64,000 nucleotides of DNA. Origin: Nelumbo lutea (taxonomy: Eukaryota > Streptophyta > Magnoliopsida > Proteales > Nelumbonaceae). Positions 10,835 through 23,530 of this stretch are shown in pieces. The stretch spans positions 70,986,401 to 71,050,400 of the forward strand of contig JAKGHH010000001.1 of NCBI GenBank assembly GCA_022828595.1, read 5' to 3'. The notes beneath the pieces were generated by a model. That model was not told the DNA's origin and made no database searches. It saw nothing but the letters and a program-made list of their open reading frames with translations. A program made the position numbers and the translations under genes. Every line of letters starts with the position of its first letter. Position 1 is the stretch's first letter.

Positions 10835-11320
10835 CTAGCCTCAATTAGTTTGAACTCAACCCAACCCAATTTGAGCCCATGCCAACATTTTATGATATAC
10901 ATATTACATATTATCAATATGTTCTACCTAGAAATTGGGCTATAAAGCTCAATATGTCCAACACAAGATATTGGTTAAGCTCGGGTTGGGCCTAAGTTGG
11001 TAAACTCGGGCATGGATTAGTAAATTATTAGTAATTATTGTCATTCTATTTTTGTTGTATATTACTAAATTATCAATAATTATTGAAAACTACCAATAAT
11101 TTTTTCTATTACCAACCTAGCTATAACCAAAGTTTTAACCCAACATCTAGGGTTGGGCTTGGGATTAGACATGTTGAGCTTTGTAGTCCAATTTCTGGGT
11201 AAAATATATTGATAATATGTAGATATGCATATCACAAAATGTTGGGCGGGCTCAAATTGATCAAATCAGGCTTGGCTACCCAAGCCCAACTTGAATTTCA
11301 ACTAATCTTGAGTTTTTTTG
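10835..11320. mobile_element. Large foldback element with arms of about 120 bp
   Basis: The left arm 10867-10990 is the inverted complement of the right arm 11139-11259, with scattered mismatches. Landmarks are TTTGAGCCC...GCCAACATTTT on the left and AAAATGTTGGGCGGGCTCAAA on the right. Weaker pairing extends to about 10845 and 11300. The 148-bp loop is AT-rich with smaller palindromes. It looks like a MITE of unknown superfamily. Confidence 0.7.
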
Positions 11321-11341
11321 GACTAAACCCAGCTTCAACTT

Positions 11342-11773
11342 GGGGTGGCCACGAATAGAGCTTCTTACGAGCTATTCGAGCTCGACTCAAGAAAAGCTTG
11401 GCTTAAACTTAGTTTTGAGTCATGCTCAAGCCTGATATATAGGCTCATTTGCTAACTAATCGAGATTAGTATAATAAATAAATAATTTTTATAATAATTT
11501 TTTGTATGTATAATAATAAATAATTTTTATAATTCTTAATTTTTTGTGTAAAATAAAAATGTTTTTATATGTATAATTTTTATTTTTATTTTTAAAACTT
11601 GGTTTGTAATTGAGCTCAAGCCAAGTCGACCCAAGCTCAAACTTTCGAGCTTTTGAACTGATCCAAGCTTGAGTTCAAATTTCTAACTTGAATCAAGATC
11701 GAGCCTAACACTATTTCTGCAAGCTGAGCTTGAATAGCCAAATATTCAGCTTGGCTCAATTCAATCCTACCCC
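11342..11773. mobile_element. MITE-like element with GGGGTGG ends
   Basis: The short terminal inverted repeat is GGGGTGG on the left and CTACCCC on the right. The interior is rich in GAGCTCGA and AAGCTTG words and AT-rich in the middle. Its right part (AACTTGAATCAAG, AGCCAAATATTCAGCTTGGCTC) recurs at 24429-24502, so it is dispersed. Confidence 0.55.
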
Positions 11774-11820
11774 TAAGTCCAATTTATACAAATTTTTTGG
11801 TTAAGTTGGGTTGACTTGAG

Positions 11821-11836
11821 TTTTTTTTTTTTTTTT
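11821..11836 (-). repeat. Poly(A) tail of the LINE (T run on plus strand)
   Basis: A 16-base T run marks the 3' end of the minus-strand LINE copy, as expected for target-primed reverse transcription. Confidence 0.7.
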
Positions 11837-12051
11837 GGCAATAGAAAGGCAGAAGTGCTGGCAAATTTTTTTATATGAAGGAGAGATTGTCAATCTATTA
11901 CATATGTAGCTAATATTAATATTATATATATATAAGACTAGTAAGCAAAAAGATGAGCTATGGCGTTGTGCTCACGTCCGAGATGTTATATCTAAACCTC
12001 CTCAAAGGATCTTTGTAAAGTGTATATATGATCTAAAAGCATTGTTTCGAT

Positions 12052-15000
12052 CTAGTCGCCACTGTATTCCTTACTTTGGATTTTTGTCACCGCTTGCGCT
12101 GCATTAGAAAATATAAGGACTTTTTTGAATCCTTCCTTTTTTGCTGCTTTAAGTCCTTTGATTATGGCACGAAGCTCAACATCTTGGCATCTAGCTGCTT
12201 GACATGGAATTCCTTTTGTAGATATTAGATGGTTCTCTTTAGACACTACAGCATAAGCTACACTAGCATATAAGCATGAAGGTTTATGAGCCATCAACAT
12301 ATATGCTAATAGAGTCTGAAGGCCTGAGATGACTTGATGAATAATTTTGTTGAGTGTAAGAGCTCTTGAGGTTTTCTTTGTATAGAAATTTTAATTTTTC
12401 CAGCACCTTTATAGGAGACGAGAATGTATTTCAAAATTTCCTCAAGTTTCGCTCATCCCATATGGGCCTCAAAGTAATGCAGAATTTAGCAAAGTAGTGA
12501 TCAAGTTCCTTCTTACTCATACTTAGTTTGAGCTTGTTCCACCAAGAATGAATAATGAGGTAAAGAGGTTGTTGTTGAATGTTTTCTTGATTGATACCTA
12601 GTTGGGTACCACACTAGATAACCCTAGACAAAGGGCAGTGGAAGAAGATATGGTGAAATGATTTCTGATGAGAATTGCAGAGATAACATCTATTGTCCAT
12701 TTTCCTTGTGAGAAATTTGCTCTGGACAGGAGTTCCATTCCATAGAGCCTTCCATATAAAGAGTTGATACTTGTATGGTATCTTTAATTTCCATAGGATA
12801 GACCATTTAAAAAAGGAATATTATGAAGAAGGCCTATTAGGAAGAAATTCCTTATAAATGGATTTGACTGAAAAAACTCCACTTTTAGTTTTGGTCCAGA
12901 CAAGCTTATCCCTTGGAATCTCACTTAGGAGTCTTACTTTTTTAACTTGTTTTAAAGATGCAAGAGGAAAGAACTATCCAAGTAGAGACAAATCCCAGTT
13001 GTTATCATTATTTAAGAAACAAGAGACCTTCATATCATTTAATTGTGGTGGAACTTGAAGATCCCATGGAAAACTTGGAAACCAAGGATCTTAAAAAGCT
13101 TTTATCTTTTCACCATCATGAAGGACCCATCAAATATTGCTTTTAATGGATGATAGCAGTTTGAAAGCTTCCCTCCACCAAGGAGAACAATTCCTTTTCA
13201 TTTTGACTTTGAAAATACTATTATTGGGATAGTATTTAGCTTTGATAAATTTGCCCAGAGAGAATTTTCATCACTTATGAGCCTCCAAATTTGTTTTGAA
13301 AACATTGCCTTGTTCATTTCTAGGCATGTTCTGAGCCCAATTCTCCCTTTGTACTTAGGCTGACATAGTTTCTCCTGTGAAATTGAATGAAAATTACAGC
13401 CATCTTGAGAGCCCGTCTACCAAAAATTCCTGCATAATTTATCATAGTGTGAAAAGAACATTTTTGGCAAAATAGTTATGCTCATAGTGTAAATAGGAAT
13501 AACTTGAGCTACTGATTGTATTAAGGTACTCCTTCCTACTTGTGAGAGAAGTTTTCTTGCCAAGACTCTAATCAAAGTTTCAGCTTATGAAGCAAGTTTT
13601 GTTGTTGCTCATTTTCTGCCTTATTTCCCCCCATCTTGATGCCAAGGTATTTCATGTAGGTCTTGACATTTGTAATACCTAGGATTGAAGATAAGATTCT
13701 TCTATGCCTTTTAGGTATATTGTTACTGAAAAGTATACTTGATTTGGAGATATTGATTTGTTGGCCTAATAGTTTTTCAAATCTATTTAATATGACCTTA
13801 AGATTTTAGAGCTATTGAGGAGTGGCTTCACAAAATAGTAAACAGTCATCTGCGAAGAGCAAATGACTAATGCAAACATTTGAGCATCTTAGTTTGTAGC
13901 CAGAGATGAGACCTCAAGCTTTTGCATCCTGCAGTAGTGAAGTGAGCACCTGCATGTCTATGATAAAGAGGTAGGGAGATATTGGGTCCCCTTGCCTAAT
14001 GCCTCTTTTTAATTTGAAGCAACTTCCTATTGAACCTCTTAATTTGACAGCATATGAAAGTGTTGAAATACATTGTTCAACAAGATTACACCATTTGGAA
14101 GGAAACTTCATAGCTTTGAGTGTCTCTATAATGAAAAACCACCCCATCCTATCAAAAGCCTTTGACATATCTATTTGTAAAGCAATCCAACGCTTACCTT
14201 TGCATTGATTTCTCATTGAGTGTAGGATCTCCTTGGCAAGCAAGATGTTATCTGAAATCCATCTTTCTTTTAGAAAACCAACTTGGTTCGGAGCAATGAT
14301 GTCTTGGAGAAGTGGTTTTATCCTGTTAACCATCCACTTTGTGACAATTTTGTATAACACATTATAGAGACTGATTGGTATTGTTAATTTCTTTCATTTT
14401 ATGTTCATTGTTGTAGAAATCTAGAACCATTTGGTAAATCTCCTGTTCAAGGAAAGACCAAAACTTTTGATAGAAAAAAGCAGAATATCCATCAGGCCCT
14501 AGAGCCTTATGTGGGTTCATTTGAAATAATGCTTCTTTGACTTCATCACATGTAGGAGGCCTCATGAGAGTGAGAATTTGAGTGTTTGTCAAAGTCAGGA
14601 GTGAGATGCTATTCAACACTTCCTTGGTAAATAACTCATCTACATCACCCACTTTTTGAGCTTCCCTTTCAAAAGCCTCCATGATATCCTGGCTTTCAAT
14701 CAACCAAGAGTTGTTTGGTCTTCTAAGGCACATTACCTCTTAATGTCTTCTCTTGTGTTTCACCATTTGATGAAAAAATTTTGTATTATGGTCACCATAT
14801 TTGAGCCATAGTTCCTTGGACTTAAGTCTCCAAAATTGTTCTTCTTTCTTAAGCCAATCATCATATTGTATTTGAAGATATAACAATTCCTTCTTTCCTC
14901 CAGGAGACATTAAGGATTGTTGTAAGGCTTGAATAGCATTCTGGATTGAATGAAGTTGAACTTCAGTTCTTCCAAAGACATTCCTATTCCATTCCTTCAA

Positions 15001-15861
15001 CCTTGATTTGCAAAGTTAAAGCTTTTGGACTATTCTATATGCAGCTGATCCTGTTAAGGTCTGTTTCTATATTAATTGGATAATTCCCTTGCAATCATCA
15101 TGATCTGCCCATATGGATAAAAAGTGGAATTGGGACTTGCCACGATCTACTTTCATGGAAGTATCGAGTAAAATTGGGTTGTGATCATAGTGGATCTTTG
15201 GGAGGTGTAGTATCCTGGAGTTGGGAAATAACAATAGCCAAGGATCACTTGCTAGTGCCTTGTCTAATCATTCAAAAACTCTATCCTGTCCTATCTAGCA
15301 TCTAGCCATTGGTCCATGTATATGGGGGGTCCAATGAATCCCAGATCTTGAAAAGCAAATCAGTCTAGAACTTCTTGCACTATTGACGATAATTGAGGAG
15401 TATAATTCCTTCTTGAGTGGTAGTCTGTTTGAACACATATATCGTTCATGTCACCAATTAAAATCCAAGGGTTGTTCTCAAGCTCAGTGTACTGAAGAAG
15501 GGTTTCCCATATTTGTCTTCTATGTTCACGTTGTGGATGACCATAGAAAAAAAACAAGAAACTAAGATGACACTAGAGGTAGATCCTTAACTCTTAATTT
15601 GATAATATGGGAGTTTGGAAGAGTATGGAGAGAGAGATATTTTGATCCCAAAAGCAGAGAAGACCACCTAATTGCCGACAACCTCTACCAAACAATGATT
15701 CATGAAGGGAACTTCTTACAGAATTTCAATGCATTTTCCTTTGACATCCGAGTTTCAGATATAAACATGAAGTCCAATTTATGTCTGCGATAGAGGAATT
15801 TTAAATGTCTCTGCATTTGAGGGTTGTTTAAACCTCTCACATTCCATGGAAGTATTTTCAT
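12052..15861 (-). pseudogene. LINE (L1-type) ORF2: endonuclease, reverse transcriptase, RNase H
   Basis: Read right to left, the ATG at 15861 starts MKILPWNVRGLNNPQ, the first motif of the AP-like endonuclease. WILIGDMNDI follows near 15440. The reverse transcriptase spans about 14700-13550, with NPHKALGPDGY (near 14510), IDMSKAFDRM (near 14160), GIRQGDPISPYLF (near 13990) and the catalytic FADD at 13855-13866. A zf-RVT knuckle with CYLCNSHQKSFHHIFFHC lies near 12690 and a plant-type RNase H at 12052-12300. Many stops and shifts make it dead. No ORF1 (gag-like) could be recognised upstream, so the copy may be 5' truncated. The domain order is that of plant L1 elements. Confidence 0.85.
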
Positions 15862-16934
15862 ATTTGTAGTATCTCCAAATATAAGTGCAAACCATATAAA
15901 TGTATATTTTATGGAGTGAATGATTACCTGAGTGCCCAAGTTAAATAGTTGCCACTTGTATTAAGAAATGTATGGCCTGTAAGTAATTAAGAAACCAATG
16001 CTATCGGCTCAAGAAAACCATGGGCTAGTATTTTATAGGTGGAAGCAAGTGTAACTGCCACGTATTGTGATGGAGCTATGATCACCACCTGTTATGAGGG
16101 AGTGTTGCATGTTGGAGACGTGGAGAGTTATAAGAAATGAGATAGGATGTTGTTCATCTTCCGAGTTATTGGCCTAGTTGACTCACTTCTGCTTGTTGCC
16201 TGAAAACCTGAAGCCTATGATGCCTTCCATCAAGGATTCCCTCTAAAACAGATTGTTGAACATGAATAGATGCCACCAGATTTCCTAGTTGTCTATGTCT
16301 CTTTTATGTGATAGCAGGATTTGAAAAGAAATAAAAGTATTGATTACAGGATCAAGGTGAGATGAGAACTAACCCTGACATAGAAAAAAAACAAGCTTAA
16401 AACCAAGCGAGATAAATACAATCTTAAGGCCGAAGAAACTTGACTATAGGCTTGGCGCCAATGAATTACTACACGTTTGATGCCAATGTGGACTCAGACT
16501 TCGAACATGCAAAAAACAGGCTTGATGCTGATTGTTCTCAGGATGGAAATTAAAGTTGAAGTCGTCTGCTATCTTCTACGGCGGTTGAGACTTGAGAGCC
16601 TCATTTTGGATTCATTTTCATTCTCTACCATAACCATGTATTCACTCCTATGACTAGTACACTTGGCTGTCTTACCTCTACGACTTGAGTTAGGCCTACT
16701 CAAAATGCACCCCCTAAGCCCTAACTCCTTTTGCCTCAATTTCTTTTAACAAAAATCATTATATCGCACGGGTTCCACTAATAAATTATAAAACAATAAC
16801 ATTATTATTACTTGTTAAGCCCTCGATAGTCAATACTTGAACGCCAATAAGATAATATAATAATTTATATTGATCGATTCAAAACATAATGGCAACGCAA
16901 CACCACTCCATCAAACACCCCTGATATCACTGCT
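15862..16934. other. Gene-free stretch beyond the LINE 5' end
   Basis: It may hold LINE 5' untranslated sequence, but no ORF1 motif is visible. No other feature is supported. Confidence 0.4.
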
Positions 16935-17227
16935 TTCAAAAGCAGATTGGACCGGATGGTCGAATCAAAAAAACCGGGAACCAGTCACTTGATTGATTCT
17001 GTTTTCCTTTAAAACCATTTTTTCTCTCAAAACTGTTGATTTTGATCAACAAACCGCTGAATCGACTAGTTAACTGTTCAAACTTTTGAATGGTTTTGAC
17101 CGTTTTTTAAATTTTTAATTTTTTTTATTTTTTTGTTACAACGGGTTAACTGTTCAAATCGAATGACCGAACCGTTCAAACCAATAACCGGACCCCTGAC
17201 CGGTTCGTTTTTAAAAACCATGCCTGA
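16935..17227. mobile_element. MITE-like repeat, copy 1 (CCGGTT-rich)
   Basis: This shares order and wording with 24975-25225: CAGATTGGACCGGAT, GGTCACTTGATTG-type, CTGTTGATTTTGATCAAC and GAACCGTTCAAACC. Its right end reads TTTTTAAAAACCATG, the complement of the left end of copy 2 (CATAGTTTTTAAAA), which suggests CATGGTTTTTAAAA terminal inverted repeats. Confidence 0.6.
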
Positions 17228-17907
17228 TATTATTGAAGGGATGAGTAAAAAAATCTTGGAGAAATCGGGGCGCAACGCTTTGTGTAAACAAACAAAAGCA
17301 TCTTTTTTTTAAGTAAAATCTTTGGGTGAAGCATGGATTTCTTTCTTTTTCTTTGTCAAAATGAGATAAGTAAAGTCTAGAAAAGAATATAAAAGGTAGC
17401 TATCGTAGGATTGTAGGAATTTATTGGAGAGGGACCCAGAAAGCTGGTCTCACTTTTTTCATTTTTCAATGATGTTGAGTACTGACTATTGAATTGTAAC
17501 TTTTAAACAATGTATTGTCGCCGACTGGAACTTGGAGAAGAAAATAAAACAGGATTTTTGGAATTTTGGTTGCCCACTTTGACAAACGCCTACAAAGCTA
17601 GTGAGACCTCATAAATGCTAACAGATCAAGAACAAGATTAGTAAATCAGATATTATATTATATTATATTACAAACGCAGTTCAGTGTAAGCACTGTTTCT
17701 CTTTTTTCCTGAACAGAATTTGGACTAGTCAATTTCAAACAAAATCCAAATCCCCGTAACTAATGTTAGTTTCTCTCTACCTCCATTGTTGCTTCTCTTT
17801 TCAACCTGCAGCTCTCGCAGCACACACTGTACAAAACTACAAGCCCATTAAACCCACTTAGCTATATACATGCAGATGCAGTCAACAGAAACTCACTAGA
17901 GGTAATA
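17228..17907. other. 3' flank of the armadillo gene
   Basis: AT-rich sequence with a (TATTA)n-like run at 17649-17671. It probably includes the 3' untranslated region of the minus-strand gene ending at 17908. No other gene is seen. Confidence 0.4.
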
Positions 17908-19430
17908 CTAAAGCAGAATCTCTACAGGGAGTCTGTGTGGACTCGAAGACGAAGCTTCTTGCCTGAGCTCTCTCAGGTATCCAAGCAGCGTCTCAGCCTG
18001 TCAAAAACAACCATTTAGATTTATTAGTTCTAAATTCAAGCACTTGTCTAGTCTGTACTGCTCGAGTAATATCTAATGATAATGGGCGATTCGCGTTATA
18101 AACGAACCTTCTGTTTGGCTCGAGCTGTTCCCGTCTGAGAGAGCGCAACAATCGGAGGGATTCCACCTTCCCTCACCAGCAACCCTCTGTTGCGCATATT
18201 GTCAGCACAGAGTTGCAGAAGCGTCAATACAGCAAACTCCTTTCCTTTCATTGACCCGTCTTCGATTGCTTCCACTAGAACCACAACCCCTCCTTCTTTC
18301 ACAATTGCTTCTATTCCCTCTGGAATTGCAGCTAAGCTGTTCAGAACCACCATCGCCTTCTCCGCCAAACCGCTCCCCTGTTCCGGAATCAAGACCACTA
18401 GTGGTTTCACGGCTCCCGCGCTAACGGTCCTCTCTTTGTTCTGTTTCATCGAGCAAAGCTTGTAGAGCGTTGTAAGCGCGTCTTTCTTCCCTCGGTTCGA
18501 TCCATTCAGGAGCAAAGAAACCAATGGCGGGATGGCGCCGCACGCACCGATAGAGATCTTGTTGTCTTCTATGAACGAGAGACTAAGCAAAGCACAAGCA
18601 GCGTTCTGCTTCGAAACCTCTGTACCGGTTTTTAGAACGTAAACAAGAGGCTTTATAGCTCCTGCTTTTGTGATGGGGGCCTTGTTCCCCTCAAGCAGAG
18701 AGAGGTTTAATAGAGCGGTTACCGCGTGTTCTTGAGTCCAGGGATCGCCACAACGAAGCAGGGGAATCAATGCTGGGATAGCGCCGGATTCACCAATTAA
18801 TGCTCGATTTTCAGATCTATACTTCGCCAAGAGACGTAATTTTGCTGCAGCCGAGCGTTTTATCGTAATCGACGGGGATTGAAGACCGTCCACGCAGATT
18901 CTCACCACTGGTTTGAGATTTTCCGGGGAAGTGTTGTCAAATATAACTGACGAGAGGTTCTCTCGTTGCAGGAATCCTAACCACGGTTCGTTCTCGAGAT
19001 CCGAGTCTTCACAGTTGCGCAGCTCTGCTGATGACGGAAGCGAAGCTAACCTCTGCAGCTCTCCTGAGATGTCGCTACTGCAAGCCGAAAAATCGCTAAT
19101 AGCTTGGGAAATTTCGAGCAAATCAAAATCCGAAAACGAGGTCTTAATTGGTTCGTTGCTCTCCATGGCAAGCTCTCTAAGCCTGAAATCGATAACGGAT
19201 TCCGTTAAGGTTTCCGAGACTCGGGAGGAATTTCCATCGACCGGACCCGGACACGAGCAGGTATCTTCTTTTTGGAAGAGATTCGAGCGAATGGTTCGCA
19301 TGGATCTACCTAAAGGCCTTTGAACCTTAGCTGAAGACAAAGAAGAAGCAGAAGAAGAAGAAGAAGAAGAAGAATAGCGAGACTGCGTTGAAGGAAGCTG
19401 GTTGGAGTAAGATTCTCCAAGCGGGACCAT
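17908..19430 (-). CDS. Armadillo-repeat protein, U-box 4-like without a U-box
   Basis: Two exons: 19430-18108 and 17997-17908, joined in phase after ...AKQK to [11 protein letters not shown]. Donor GT (18107-18106) and acceptor AG (17999-17998) are canonical. The model gives 470 residues. The N-terminus is a serine-rich low-complexity segment (residues 16-35, encoded by an AGA/TTC-type run) followed by [10 protein letters not shown]. Armadillo repeats fill roughly residues 165-440, with the hallmark [29 protein letters not shown] and [10 protein letters not shown]. Members of this plant family resemble the C-terminal half of PUB ubiquitin ligases, but this one shows no U-box, so it more likely binds protein partners than transfers ubiquitin. 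It has an intact frame and GC-richer codons than the flanks. It is one of two complete host genes here. The short final exon is the main modelling inference. Confidence 0.9.
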
Positions 19431-21280
19431 GGCGGAAGAGGTGTCGTCTCAATCAGAAATTCCGGATTATCACGCATGCAGAACTGCAGAAGAAAGACTT
19501 CCAGGCATGGGAGATGAATTTTCAAGATTAGTTCATGGTTTTTTATGGTTAAGGCGAGAGATGCTCTATAATGGTGGTTTCTGTAAAAAGGAAGATCAAG
19601 CTCTGGAAGAGAGGAGTTGATCGAGTGAGGAGTCGCTGATTGACTTGATTTTATTAATAATCTTGATTCTTGTTCGCTCGGACGGAAGAGAACGTGGGCC
19701 TACTGGGCTTCCAACTTGTCGGTTGAGGCCTGGCCTATGGGCTATATAGACCTATAGGGCTAAAGCTATAGTGTTGTATTAAATGAAATTACGAAAATGT
19801 CATCGTTTAAAGATTCTCATCTCTGCGATGTTTCCGGTTTATGGTAAGGGTACAAGGAGTCCTGGTTTAATTCAGAAAAGGTAAACGCGGTTCAGGTGAC
19901 AAAAACAGTACGATCTTGATTATTGACTAGGGCGCGAATCACATGGTCCCTGGTAAAAAGTGAGCCTCCCTCGATCATACGCCGTTGGATTTAAAATTGG
20001 CCTTTAAAATTCGTAACCCAGAGTACAAGAGGACGCATACTTTTTTCCGTGAGTCAAAACAAAAGGAGTGAAAACTGAAAAGACGCAGACGCTCCTACGG
20101 TCCTTCCTCTTCGATTTTCTGTCCTTATTGGACGGTGGATTATACCACCACGTGGACCATATTATAGACTTGACATGATAATATCAATTACGTAGACGTG
20201 TTTTCCTTTCCACCGGCAACGAGGAATAAAAAAGAAAATGTTTATAACTATGGATGGAGATTTGAACTCATAGTTAATAATTTTTTGGTATTTTATAATT
20301 AATAATTTATTGGTAATTATAAATAATAATTTAATAATTGAAGAAGAAGGAAAAATATTTTTGGAAGATGATTAATTTCGCATTTTGTGGTCAAATTTGA
20401 TAAAGAAAATGGTGGTTAAGACGTTGGTGGGTTGGCTGGTGGCAGCCTAGCGGCTGTGACGTAGAAGATTTTAAGGTTGTCCAAAATCTAAATAAATAAA
20501 TAAAATATTTTCTTTTGGGGGTAGGAATCCCTTCTAAGGAAAATCCGTATTTTTTTATAAATAAATGATTTTGTTGATTAATTTGTACAGGACGCCATTT
20601 AAGTTGAATTTTGAAAAATTAAATTTGAACTTTTTGTTTTAAATGAAATTATTAATGCAGTGGGATTATGGAATGAAAAATCTGAAGGATTAGATTAGAC
20701 GTAGACGGCCAACCACTTTGGATATCAAGCGGAAGTGAAGATTAGATATCTATTGGTCATTGATTGCCCCTCTTCTGATGATGGATTGGACCGGGCAATA
20801 AATACCGTGGTATACCAAACTTTTTTATTATATAATATATATATTAAGCAAATTAATATATAGATATGGACGATAAGGTTGGTTTTTCCTCAGTCCCCAC
20901 AATTCTCCTCACGTCATAAAAATTGGCCACCTGTCTACTAACATGTGTCCCAACATCTCATGTGCGAGCCTAATGGAAAGGATGTTAAGTCCATCCATAA
21001 AACATCAGTTCGAGACCGTCTCACATCGGGAGGACTAAGGCTAACCAAACGCTAGTCCTACAGAAAGTGGAAGGTGGATTTGGATTCCACCCCTGTTTGC
21101 AATTCCTATTTTATTTCTTACTAAAATATAATATATAAAGTTGATCAAGATCGTGATCTTCATAATATATGTTGAGTTCAAGCTCGGCTGAAAACTGATT
21201 AATTTGGATTAAAGCCAATTAACCTTTTCTCAAGATGAATTCAAAGAATTGAGATTTGTTTCTCGCTCCTTACACCGATT
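19431..21280. other. Intergenic: promoter side of armadillo gene, then AT-rich DNA
   Basis: A TTATTAATAAAATC stretch near 19650 could act as a TATA-like element for the gene to the left, but this is weak. The rest has no coding or repeat signal that I can support. Confidence 0.4.
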
Positions 21281-21371
21281 TCACAGCCACATCCCACCCT
21301 GCAGTAGGAACATCTCTCCATCAATGATAAATACAAACATATGAGATGTTCCCGGTGGGAAGTGGCTGTGA
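21281..21371. repeat. Imperfect hairpin, arms about 30 bp
   Basis: TCACAGCCACATCCCACC followed by AACATCTC (21281-21316) pairs with GAGATGTT, GGTGGGA and AGTGGCTGTGA (21343-21371). The loop is about 26 bases. It could be a small foldback element or a microRNA-like hairpin; the sequence alone does not decide. Confidence 0.6.
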
Positions 21372-21808
21372 GGTCTCAAATTGCTCACAAATAACTTGAT
21401 TTCTCGTCCACCCCTAATGATGGCCTGATAGGGATAGGGCCCTCTCTATCTTTCAATTATGTCAGTTTCAGTGTCCCCATTCAAAGAGAGACATTTGTCC
21501 CAACACTAGGCACCTAGTCACATGTGCCCACCATTGCTCGTGTATTTTTCTTTTAATATTTTAAGTTTTTATTTGGAAAAAGAAAAGTTTTTGTGATAGT
21601 GGGCTTAAAACTATCTAATTTGATTGAAGCAAAATGGAGGGAAATTGGAATTGGAATTGAAATTGATTGACTTCTTGGGAAAAGGCTGCTCTAGTGTACC
21701 TAATATGGGAATCCAGAAAACAAGAGAACTCCTGAAGATCTCTATCTCTCCCCTCGGGAGGTCATAGCAAAATGGCGCACATACCTTCACCAGAATGATC
21801 ATCATACT
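21372..21808. other. Intergenic stretch before gypsy element E
   Basis: No feature seen. Confidence 0.3.
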
Positions 21809-22515
21809 TGATGGGGGTGATTTGGCGTGACACCTCACAAAACCCTCAGACGATACCTCCGCGTCACGTGGACAGTTGAGAATTTCGCTAAGTTAAGGAA
21901 GCACACCTTAGAACTAGTTTTGAGTGTATCACATACAGCTTGGGCACCTTGGAAGAGTGGTTAGTAGCACCTCGCCTAGGATCAACCTATTGTACCTCGT
22001 CAATACTAGTTCAAATGATTTTGGCATGAAGGGCGACCTCCCCTGAGGACTTGTTGACCTGGCTAAGGTCCAAGTGGCGACATGCATGTCGTGTTCGTCG
22101 ACCTCCTCTAAGAGCACCTTGTGACTCGAGTCCTCCAGAAGTCAGCTCCCACACCGTCCACTACAAAGGCAACCAGATAAGGTCTTATCATCTCACACAG
22201 GAACCTAGTCCATGTGCGAAACTACCTCCAAGGACGGCGGACCATTGAGCCACATCCCCCTTGGAGATCTCGGATGCGCTATGTGGAACTCACAACAACT
22301 GACACCTATATAAAAAATTAGCTCTCACAGCTCTCTAGTTCTCTCGCTTTCTAGCTCTCTCAGAGCTCTTTGCTAACTTAAGCATTAGAGTGCCCACCCT
22401 GAGTAAAACAACCTAGACACTTCGATAATCACTTTCGTACAACTCAAGCAGGCAACCTACATAGTCCGACGTCCAAGCTGTCAGCCAGCAACGAGCACCA
22501 GGTCATGCAACATCA
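21809..22515 (+). repeat. 5' LTR of truncated gypsy element E
   Basis: It starts TGATGGGGGTGATTTGGCG and ends CAACATCA, matching the termini of the other Tat-type LTRs in the window. TATATAAA lies at 22307-22314. A primer-binding site follows two bases after the end. Confidence 0.8.
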
Positions 22516-22517
22516 AT

Positions 22518-22535
22518 TGGCACTGTCTGTGGGAA
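22518..22535 (+). promoter_or_regulatory. Primer-binding site of element E
   Basis: TGGCACTGTCTGTGGGAA, placed two bases after the LTR. The sister sites read TGGCGCCGTCTGTGGGAA (55656-55639, minus) and TGACGTCGTCTGTGGGAA (29778). I do not assign the primer tRNA. Confidence 0.7.
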
Positions 22536-22583
22536 CTGGCTACACAAAAGCTAAGTTTTCACATGTTCTCTCAGCATTAAATT

Positions 22584-23530
22584 ATGGCATCCTTAAGCAA
22601 CAACAACAACGTTTGGATTGGAGTAGCCCTCATAAGGGGGCAAAATCAGAATGACCAATCTGGATAAGCTTTAGTGGTCTTGCCTAGCCAGAATTGCTCG
22701 GCCCTGATTGTGAGGCCACCCCTACAAGTCGAGCCCCCCATGGCTCCCGTGGGAGTTGGCATCCAATGGATTGTGGAGTCGTCCTTGTAGGTCAAGCATT
22801 TCAGGGCTCCCGTTCAAGGTGATGGCCCACAAATAATGGAGTCGCTCCCATAGGTTGAGCCCCCGTGGTACTTGTAGGAGTGGACGCCCATTGATTCTAG
22901 GGGCACATGTAGTACAATTGCAGCACCGACTTGGTATGGGTGCGACCTCAGGTTCACCCACAACAACATGACTACCCACTAGCTCACAACATGATTAACA
23001 TGATCACTGGAGGTTTTGGAGTAGCAGACTCTAGTACCTCGGTTAGTCAAACCTTACTTCATGGGCTGAGCTATGAAAAGGAGAACCTACCAAAGCGACA
23101 AAGAAAAGAAGAGTTGATCTACTTCACCAAAGACGACACATGTGGGGTCCACTACCCTCATAATGATACCCTCGTAGTTAAATGATACTAGTTGAGTCTG
23201 ACAACTCAGCAAATATCCTGTTCCTTGGAAACTTCAAGCAAATGGGACTGTAGAGGAAGGACTTGGTCTGACTTGATATACCCATGGTTGGTTTTGGTGG
23301 TGAGGTGGCCCGAGCTCTTGGGCGGATCAACTTGTCTGTGATAGTAGGGACCGCGCTGAAAAGGATGAGGTTTTAGCATGACTTCTTAGTGTTGACAATA
23401 GCGTCGCCTTACAATGCCATTTTGGGCTAACCAATCCTACATGCCCTTAAGGCGGTGGTATTAACATACCATCTTGCAATGAAGTTCCCTACTAACCACG
23501 GAATAGAAGTACTATGCAGCGACCATGCTT
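22584..23530 (+). pseudogene. gag-protease remnant of element E
   Basis: An ATG at 22584 opens a short gag N-terminus with a stop after 27 codons. Most of gag is missing. At about 22990-23520 there is protease-region sequence: FTKDDTCGVHYPHNDTLVVK, then broken frames corresponding to the DSG region and to the YHLAMKFPT segment. Sequence related to the repeat at 11342 starts at about 23525, so pol, the antisense gene and the 3' LTR are lost. Confidence 0.75.

Noticed and set aside
11806..16600. A target duplication for the LINE
   Set aside because: GTTGACTTGAG before the T run resembles GTTGAGACTTGAG near 16581, but the match has an insertion and lies far from any recognisable LINE end.
18108..19430. 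U-box ubiquitin ligase activity for the armadillo gene
   Set aside because: No U-box motif occurs before the repeats, and the N-terminus is serine-rich low-complexity sequence.
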